Source: Pseudomonadota bacterium
Lineage (GTDB): Bacteria; Pseudomonadota; Alphaproteobacteria; Rhizobiales; Xanthobacteraceae
Assembly (NCBI GenBank): GCA_963205465.1
Contig: CAUJKG010000009.1
Span: forward strand, 1-10,838
Reading direction: 5' to 3'
Length of the DNA stretch: 10,838 nucleotides
Position 1 is the first letter of the stretch, and every line of letters begins with the position of its first letter. Below the pieces are notes generated by a model. The model saw only the letters and a program-made list of their open reading frames with translations, was not told where the DNA came from and made no database searches. Positions 6,229-10,838 of the stretch are shown in pieces. A program made the position numbers and the translations under genes.

Positions 6229-6720
6229 GTCTGGCGCTGCGCTTCCTGGCTTTACAGCCTAAACTCAACAGCATTTTCAAAATCTCCCGGAAGTCTGCAT
6301 CGGCTTGCGAATTGCTGCACGCAAGCACCGGCGACGTGTCTTCGTGTTCTGCGGATGCGGAGTGGTCCGGGGCCGTTTACGCGCGCAGTTATCAACGGGC
6401 GCTGCATCTTCGGCGTTGACGCATTTTCCCAAGGGTGTCGGCGCAAAGTGCGAATAGCAAGTTTACATACGCGAAATTACGAGCCCGCAATTCGCTGCGG
6501 ATGAATCGTGTTGCACCGCAAACATCTTTGATTGCTTAGCGTTACCGTAGCGTCTGTTCCATATTTGGAACGCGGAGTTAGCGCATTCTCTCTATTCCCT
6601 CCATTTCCCAAGTGTAGAGTGAAATAGTCGCCGCGATCGTTGTCGCGGATGGCACGGTGCTTACAAAGCCGCGGCACAAGCGGCGAAGCGTGAAAAATAT
6701 TTCATCCGGGGAGGATAACC
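6229..6720. other. Intergenic region upstream of the ABC transporter operon
   Basis: This is a 492-base non-coding stretch; short open frames here have no family features. It should contain the operon promoter, but I could not find a convincing -35/-10 pair. It holds the dyad at 6556-6571 and a weaker inverted repeat CCGCGA-N6-TCGCGG at 6631-6648. No terminator with a T-tract was found after the UbiX-like gene, so read-through is possible. Confidence 0.5.
6556..6571. promoter_or_regulatory. Candidate operator GTTCCA-TATT-TGGAAC
   Basis: A perfect 6-base-arm inverted repeat with a 4-base AT spacer, 150 bases upstream of the start of the ABC operon. Its form resembles operators of IclR-family regulators, which often control uptake and breakdown of aromatic and organic acids. 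The dyad is seen in the sequence; the regulator family is an inference, and no regulator gene is in the window. Confidence 0.45.
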
Positions 6721-7707
6721 ATGCAGGACACGTCCCGTCGCAAGTTTTTGAAATCCGCTCTTCTTACTGGTGCCGCCGCCGCGCTGCCTTCTTCGTTCGC
6801 TTCGCGCGCGCTTGCTAACGATCCGGTGAAATGGGCATCGCTCACGCCGGGCTTTACCGTGCTGGTGACCGAATACATCCGTCACCACAAGCTCGATCAG
6901 AAGAACGGTTTCAAGCTGGCGGATCCGATCGTCTATACGTCCGTTCCAACCTATTACAACGACTTCGTCGCCGGCAGCTATGATGTCTGCATCGGCAGCT
7001 GGGATACGTTCGCAACGCGTTATCTCGCGGGCGTTCCGATCAAGATGGTTTGCAATATCTCGACTGCGCAGATGATCAACATCATGGCGCCGAAGAATGG
7101 TGCAAAGAGCGTCACCGAATTGCGTGGCAAGACTTTGGCTGCGCCGCAGTCGACCGGCACCTACCGCATCGTGCGCGCGGTCGTGCAGGAGTACATGAAC
7201 TTCAATATCGAAAAGGAAGTCACGATCCAGAACGTGACGAATCCGGCTGCTTCGGTTGCATTGCTTCGTGCGGGCAGTGCGGATGCCGCGCTCTCCTGGG
7301 AGCCGAACATAACCAAGGGTATGGTCGAAGACCCGAAGCTCGGTGTGATCTTCAATGCCGGCCAGCTCTACAAGGAAAAGAACGGCCACGATCTCGCGTA
7401 TTTCGGCGTTGCCGCCCGCAACTCGCTGCTTGAGAAGAATCCGAAAGCGGCTGCCAGCATCAACGCCGTGTTCCGTGACTGCATCGCCGGCATTCTGCAA
7501 GACACCGCCGGCGCGGTTGCGATCGTCGGCGAGCGCACCGGCTTCGATCCCAAAGTGCTGCAGGATGCAATTTCGTCGCGTCGTCTGCACTTCCACTTTT
7601 CGTCGATGCAGGACCCGGCGGAACGCAAGGCGCTGACTGCCGCGTCGCAATTCTTCGCACGCAACAAGTTGCTGCCGTCGGCGATTAACGACGGCTTCTT
7701 CGCCTGA
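6721..7707 (+). CDS. ABC transporter substrate-binding protein, NitT/TauT (NMT1/THI5-like) type, Tat-exported
   Basis: This 328-residue periplasmic binding protein of the SsuA/TauA/NMT1 group captures an organic substrate for the transporter encoded next. The N-terminus has a full twin-arginine motif SRRKFLK (residues 5-11), a hydrophobic stretch, and ALA at 30-32 before the likely cleavage site, so it should be exported folded through Tat. Family features include VAGSYDVCIGSWDT, LRGKTLAAPQSTGTYRIVRA and AGSADAALSWEP. GGGAGG lies six bases before ATG. Proteins of this group transport sulfonates, nitrate, thiamine precursors, phthalates and other acids. The downstream CoA enzymes suggest a carboxylic or aromatic acid, but the substrate cannot be read from the sequence. 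Confidence 0.85.
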   Translation: MQDTSRRKFLKSALLTGAAAALPSSFASRALANDPVKWASLTPGFTVLVTEYIRHHKLDQKNGFKLADPIVYTSVPTYYNDFVAGSYDVCIGSWDTFATRYLAGVPIKMVCNISTAQMINIMAPKNGAKSVTELRGKTLAAPQSTGTYRIVRAVVQEYMNFNIEKEVTIQNVTNPAASVALLRAGSADAALSWEPNITKGMVEDPKLGVIFNAGQLYKEKNGHDLAYFGVAARNSLLEKNPKAAASINAVFRDCIAGILQDTAGAVAIVGERTGFDPKVLQDAISSRRLHFHFSSMQDPAERKALTAASQFFARNKLLPSAINDGFFA

Positions 7708-7724
7708 TTCGTAGGTCGACTTGA

Positions 7725-7755
7725 TCCCCAGGCGCCGGCGAACGGAGCCTGGGGA
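7725..7755 (+). repeat. Intercistronic hairpin between binding protein and permease genes
   Basis: TCCCCAGGC (7725-7733) pairs perfectly with GCCTGGGGA (7747-7755) around a 13-base loop. No T-tract follows, so it is not a full terminator. A stable stem just after a binding-protein gene can protect the upstream mRNA from 3' decay and raise binding-protein output over permease. The right arm also contains the GGGGA part of the ribosome binding site for the upstream TTG candidate of the permease. Confidence 0.6.
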
Positions 7756-7778
7756 AGCGATACTTGGCAGGGGATGCC

Positions 7779-8603
7779 GTGGAAAATACGCAAACCAAAA
7801 GCGACATTCGCGTAGCGCAAGCGCCGGCAAACGTGCCGAATGCGGAAGCGCGCGTGAAGAGCGACCTGATCCCGACCTTGGTGGTTTCGGCTTTGCTGAT
7901 CCTCGTGATCCAGATCGCGAGCTTCTACGTGCCGTCGTACATCATCCCGGCACCGGCGGAGATCCTGAAATCCGCGTGGCAAATCCTTTCGCGCGACGCA
8001 AACCACATCTTCACTACCGGCATTCGGCTGTTCATCGCTCTGTTCTTCGCGATGGGAATTGGCGTGCTGTTCGGTATCATCATGGGCACGCTGCCCAAGA
8101 TCCGTCCTTACCTGCGCGCGCTCGTTATCATCGATACCGGAATTCCCGCGCTGTCCTGGATGCTGGTTGCGATCTTCTGGTTCAAGGAGCCGGAGTTCCG
8201 CATCTTCTTTATTCTCTCCGTGATCCTCATCCCGTTCTACGCGCTGAATATCTATGACGGCATTCGTGCGTTGCCGAAAGAATGGGTGGACATGATCGAG
8301 AGCTTCCGCCCGAACCGCTGGCAGGTGCTGCGCTATCTCGTTTTCCCGCATATCGTGCCGTATATTTTCCTCACCACGAAATCGATCGTCGGTTACGCGA
8401 TCCGTATGGCGATCTTCGCCGAGTTGGTCGCGTCCGCGATCGGCATCGGCGCGCAGATGAACCTTGCGCAGTCCAATTTCCGTATCGATCAGATCTTCGC
8501 GTGGACTTTGCTGCTCGTGATCATAAACCTCTCGCTTCAGGCGTTCGTTGCGATGCTCGAGAAGATCGCTCTGCGTTACCGTGCGGAGGCCAGTGTTCGA
8601 TGA
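7779..8603 (+). CDS. ABC transporter permease, SsuC/TauC-like
   Basis: This inner-membrane permease forms the channel of the NitT/TauT-type importer. After a polar N-terminal tail of about 30 residues come several hydrophobic segments. The cytoplasmic ATPase-docking loop is recognisable around GIRALPKEWVDMIESFRPNR followed by WQVLRYLVFPHIVPY, then FAELVASAIGIGA. I chose GTG 7779 (274 residues) because AGGGG lies five bases upstream and clear of the preceding hairpin. TTG 7764 (279 residues) has a GGGGAAG site that partly lies in the hairpin. The stop overlaps the ATPase start by four bases (ATGA), indicating translational coupling. The substrate is unknown. Confidence 0.87.
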   Translation: MENTQTKSDIRVAQAPANVPNAEARVKSDLIPTLVVSALLILVIQIASFYVPSYIIPAPAEILKSAWQILSRDANHIFTTGIRLFIALFFAMGIGVLFGIIMGTLPKIRPYLRALVIIDTGIPALSWMLVAIFWFKEPEFRIFFILSVILIPFYALNIYDGIRALPKEWVDMIESFRPNRWQVLRYLVFPHIVPYIFLTTKSIVGYAIRMAIFAELVASAIGIGAQMNLAQSNFRIDQIFAWTLLLVIINLSLQAFVAMLEKIALRYRAEASVR

Positions 8604-9358
8604 ATGCTTCTGCGAATTCAGTCATCGTTATGAACGGCGTGAGCAAGGCGTTCGGCCCTCACGTCGTCGCGAAAGATCTCAGTATCTCGGTTTCCAAAGG
8701 CGAGATCGTCGCGCTGCTCGGCCGCACCGGGGCAGGCAAGAGCACCGTGCTCAATATGGTCATGGGCAATCTGCGTGCGGATTCCGGAACGGTCCGTGTC
8801 GCCGGCCTGGATCCGTATGGAGAGTTCAAAAAGCTGCGCGGCAAGATGGCGGTCAGCTTCCAGCAGGACCGTCTGTTGCCGTGGCGCACGGCGATCGAGA
8901 ATGTCGAACTCGGTCTTTTGATCCTCAATATTTCCAAGGCGGAAGCGCGGAAGACGGCAAAGCTTTGGCTTGCCCGTGTGAACCTCGCTGACGCGGAAGA
9001 CAAATACGTGCACGAACTTTCCGGCGGTATGCGGCAGCGCGTTTCGCTTGCGCGCGCGCTTGCGGTCGATCCCGAGCTTGTGCTGCTCGATGAATCTTTC
9101 AGCCAGCTCGATCACGTGACTTCGAAAGCGTTGCGTGCGGACTTCTCGAAAGTTGCCCGCGAATTCAAGAAGACCTGCTTGTTCGTCACGCATCGGATCG
9201 AGGACGCGATCGAAATGGCGGATCGCGTGTTGGTGTTGCGTCCTGGCGCGGGCCTGTGTCTGGAGGAGCGCGTCGCAGCGAACGTGCGCGAGGATGAAGC
9301 CGCGCGCGCCGCGCTTCACGACAGGATCGCCGCGGCGATGGGCGATCACGGCGAATAA
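8600..9358 (+). CDS. ABC transporter ATP-binding protein, SsuB/TauB/NrtD-like
   Basis: This 252-residue ATPase drives the importer. It has Walker A GRTGAGKST (residues 41-49), a Q-loop followed by the group-typical DRLLPWRT (FQQDRLLPW), signature LSGGMRQR (140-147), Walker B VLLDE (161-165) and switch His198 in VTHRI. The residue after the Walker B Glu is Ser166 in LLDESFSQLD, where most relatives have Pro (LLDEPFxALD). This is a mild deviation and should not abolish activity. The start ATG overlaps the permease stop (ATGA). The frame stays open upstream to 8282, but that part overlaps the permease in another frame and is not expected to be translated. All catalytic residues are present. Confidence 0.9.
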   Translation: MNASANSVIVMNGVSKAFGPHVVAKDLSISVSKGEIVALLGRTGAGKSTVLNMVMGNLRADSGTVRVAGLDPYGEFKKLRGKMAVSFQQDRLLPWRTAIENVELGLLILNISKAEARKTAKLWLARVNLADAEDKYVHELSGGMRQRVSLARALAVDPELVLLDESFSQLDHVTSKALRADFSKVAREFKKTCLFVTHRIEDAIEMADRVLVLRPGAGLCLEERVAANVREDEAARAALHDRIAAAMGDHGE

Positions 9359-9393
9359 TAGATTTTACGAACTAACCGTCAAAGGAGCGGTCC

Positions 9394-10188
9394 GTGGCGT
9401 ACGAAGACATTGTAGTTGAACGTGTTGAAAAGTGGGTCGAGATCAAGATCAATCGGCCCGAGAAGTTGAACTCCATCCGCGAGAAGACTGCGGAAGAAAT
9501 TCTGCATGCGCTCGCGGAAGCGGAGTTTGATCGGGATTGCGCGGCTGCCGTCATTTACGGAACTGAAAAAGCGTTCTGCACCGGCATCGACACCAGCGAG
9601 TTCCAGATCAAGGACAACGAGTATTTCGATTTCTATCGCTTCCGCCGCCGCTCGCGGAAAGTGAACCAGTTGTTCCGCGAACTGCCGAACTTTACGAAAC
9701 CGCTTATCAGCGCGGTGGAAGGTTTCGCGCTCGGCGGCGGTCTGGAGCTCGCGCTGGTCGGCGATATGATCATCGCGAGCGAGAACGCGAAATTCGGCCT
9801 TCCGGAAATCAAGCTCGGGCTGATGCCGGGCGGGGGCGGTACGCAAACTTTGCCGCGCCTTATCGGTAAGCCCCTGGCCAAGGAACTGATGTGGACCGGG
9901 CGCCGGATTTCGGCGGCGGAAGCGCTGCAGATGCGTCTGGTCAATCACGTGACCGCGCCGGGCGCTGCACTCGAAAAGGCTCGTGAACTTGCCCGTTCCA
10001 TTGCCGGCAACGCTCCGCTCTCAGTCATGTTCACCAAGGGTGTGATCGACCGTGGCGAGGACATGGCGCTGCAGGACGGCATGACCGCCGAGGCAGACGT
10101 TTCGTTCCTTCTGTATTTCACCAACGATCGCAAGGAGGGCCTTGCGGCTTTCCGCGAGAAGCGGTCGCCGGCATTCCGTGGAGAGTAA
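9394..10188 (+). CDS. Enoyl-CoA hydratase/isomerase family protein
   Basis: A 264-residue crotonase-fold enzyme acting on acyl-CoA thioesters. The N-terminal KINRPEKLNSI and AFCTGIDTSEF segments form the CoA pocket and first oxyanion-hole strand; GFALGGGLELA supplies the second. Both catalytic glutamates of true hydratases are present: Glu118 in GGGLELA and Glu138 in GLPEIKLG. It also carries MPGGGGTQTLPRLIG and the RRISAAEALQMRLVN segment typical of hydratases. The start is GTG with AAGGAG seven bases upstream. It follows the ATPase gene by 35 bases and is joined to the next gene by TAAATG. Hydration of an unsaturated acyl-CoA is likely; substrate chain or ring is unknown, and isomerase or ring-hydrolase activity cannot be excluded. 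Confidence 0.88.
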   Translation: MAYEDIVVERVEKWVEIKINRPEKLNSIREKTAEEILHALAEAEFDRDCAAAVIYGTEKAFCTGIDTSEFQIKDNEYFDFYRFRRRSRKVNQLFRELPNFTKPLISAVEGFALGGGLELALVGDMIIASENAKFGLPEIKLGLMPGGGGTQTLPRLIGKPLAKELMWTGRRISAAEALQMRLVNHVTAPGAALEKARELARSIAGNAPLSVMFTKGVIDRGEDMALQDGMTAEADVSFLLYFTNDRKEGLAAFREKRSPAFRGE

Positions 10189-10838
10189 ATGATGAGCAAG
10201 GATATCGTTATCGCGGGTTACGCGGAGACACCGGTTGTATTCAAATCCGGCCGTAGCGCTTACGACTTCGCCGGCGAGGCGCTTGCGGGATTGATCGAGT
10301 CGACCGGCATCGAGAAGGACGCTATCGACGGCCTCTCGGTTACGGTTCCGCTGAGTGAGGCGCCGAACCCGTTCTTCGCCGTTTATATTACCGAAGCGCT
10401 CGGCCTCTCGCCGACCTGGCTCAACTATGGCGGGATCGGTGGCTGTTCCGCGACGGGCGGCGTTGCGCGTGCAATGTCCGCAATCCGCGACGGTTACTGC
10501 GAAGTCGCCGCGGTGATTTCTGCGGATGCGCCGAGCACGCGCTGGGGCGCGAACTACGGTGCGTTCCGCGGCGAGTTTCAGGACCCGGTCGGGGTGCAGG
10601 GTCCGCCGGCGATGTTCGGCCTTTTGATGAATCGCTACGAGCATCAGTACAAGCTGAACTACGACGCGCTTGCGAAGATCGCGACGGTACAGCGCGAGCA
10701 CGCGCTCATGAACGATAACGCATTGCCGAAGTTCAAGACGCCGATGACCAAGGACGATTACTACAAGTCCCGCGTGGTCGCCGATCCGCTGCGGGTGCTG
10801 GATTCGGTCATGTTCTGCGACGGTGGCAATGGCTTCCT
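10189..10838 (+). CDS. Thiolase-superfamily acyl-CoA acyltransferase (SCP2-type), partial
   Basis: The first 216 codons of a longer gene that runs off the right edge with no stop. The nucleophile region NYGGIGGCSATGG places a Cys at residue 86, as in the thiolase active-site loop. Later parts include VAAVISADAPS, the long insert with FRGEFQDPVGVQGPPAMFGL, and an RYEHQYKLNYDALAKIATVQ helix seen in SCP2-type thiolase-like proteins. Starts at ATG 10189 or 10192 share the GGAGAG site; the first directly follows the hydratase stop, implying co-translation. Members cleave 3-ketoacyl-CoA or condense acyl groups, often with a small Zn-ribbon OB-fold partner encoded next; that partner would lie beyond the window. 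The C-terminal catalytic His and Cys cannot be checked here. Confidence 0.82.
   Translation, partial: MMSKDIVIAGYAETPVVFKSGRSAYDFAGEALAGLIESTGIEKDAIDGLSVTVPLSEAPNPFFAVYITEALGLSPTWLNYGGIGGCSATGGVARAMSAIRDGYCEVAAVISADAPSTRWGANYGAFRGEFQDPVGVQGPPAMFGLLMNRYEHQYKLNYDALAKIATVQREHALMNDNALPKFKTPMTKDDYYKSRVVADPLRVLDSVMFCDGGNGF

Noticed and set aside
6631..6648. Inverted repeat CCGCGA-N6-TCGCGG
   Set aside because: Short GC-only arms are common by chance in this base composition and there is no T-tract.
6661..7830. Long minus-strand open frame (389 codons) opposite the substrate-binding protein gene
   Set aside because: It is the mirror of a confidently identified plus-strand gene in GC-rich DNA and has Arg/His/Asp-rich composition and no family motif.
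7368..8351. Minus-strand open frame (327 codons) across the binding protein and permease genes
   Set aside because: It spans two well-supported plus-strand genes and has shadow-like composition.
8282..8599. N-terminal extension of the uptake ATPase to give 358 residues
   Set aside because: The extra 106 codons overlap the permease in another frame, and the ATPase fold begins normally after ATG 8600, which has the usual ATGA coupling.

Overview
The window looks like chromosomal DNA of a GC-rich alphaproteobacterium, probably of the order Hyphomicrobiales (a Bradyrhizobium/Xanthobacter-like relative). This placement is an inference from codon use, from the respiratory copper enzyme, from a FixK-type box upstream of it, and from the ABC-transporter/CoA-catabolism gene set. 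No tRNA, rRNA, CRISPR array, transposase or prophage gene was seen.

Region 1 (1-2428) is a minus-strand tungstate uptake operon in the order tupB (permease), tupC (ATPase), tupA (periplasmic binding protein). The 3' end of a plus-strand gene runs head-on into it and stops 15 bases from the end of tupA. Region 2 (about 2381-3116) is a long AT-richer divergent control region. It holds an extended -10 promoter for the tup operon, several inverted or direct repeats, a FixK/FNR-like box and a leader dyad.

Region 3 (3117-5243) is the centrepiece: one 708-residue membrane-anchored protein. It joins a Pro/Ala/Gln-rich stalk, a class I cytochrome c, a cupredoxin and a complete two-domain copper nitrite reductase (NirK). 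All copper ligands, the CXXCH heme motif and the catalytic Asp and His are present. The gene is followed by a GC-rich hairpin and then a clear intrinsic terminator, so it appears monocistronic. Electrons could pass from heme to tethered type 1 Cu, then to the NirK type 1 and type 2 Cu, within one polypeptide.

Region 4 (5641-6228) is a UbiX/Pad-type flavin prenyltransferase with no UbiD partner in view. Region 5 (6721 to the end) is a tightly spaced plus-strand operon: a Tat-exported NitT/TauT-type binding protein, permease and ATPase, then an enoyl-CoA hydratase and a thiolase-superfamily protein cut off by the window edge. This reads as uptake of an organic substrate coupled to CoA-thioester breakdown; the substrate cannot be named from sequence alone. 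A 16-base dyad upstream of the operon is a candidate operator, and a strong hairpin between the binding-protein and permease genes may set their relative expression.
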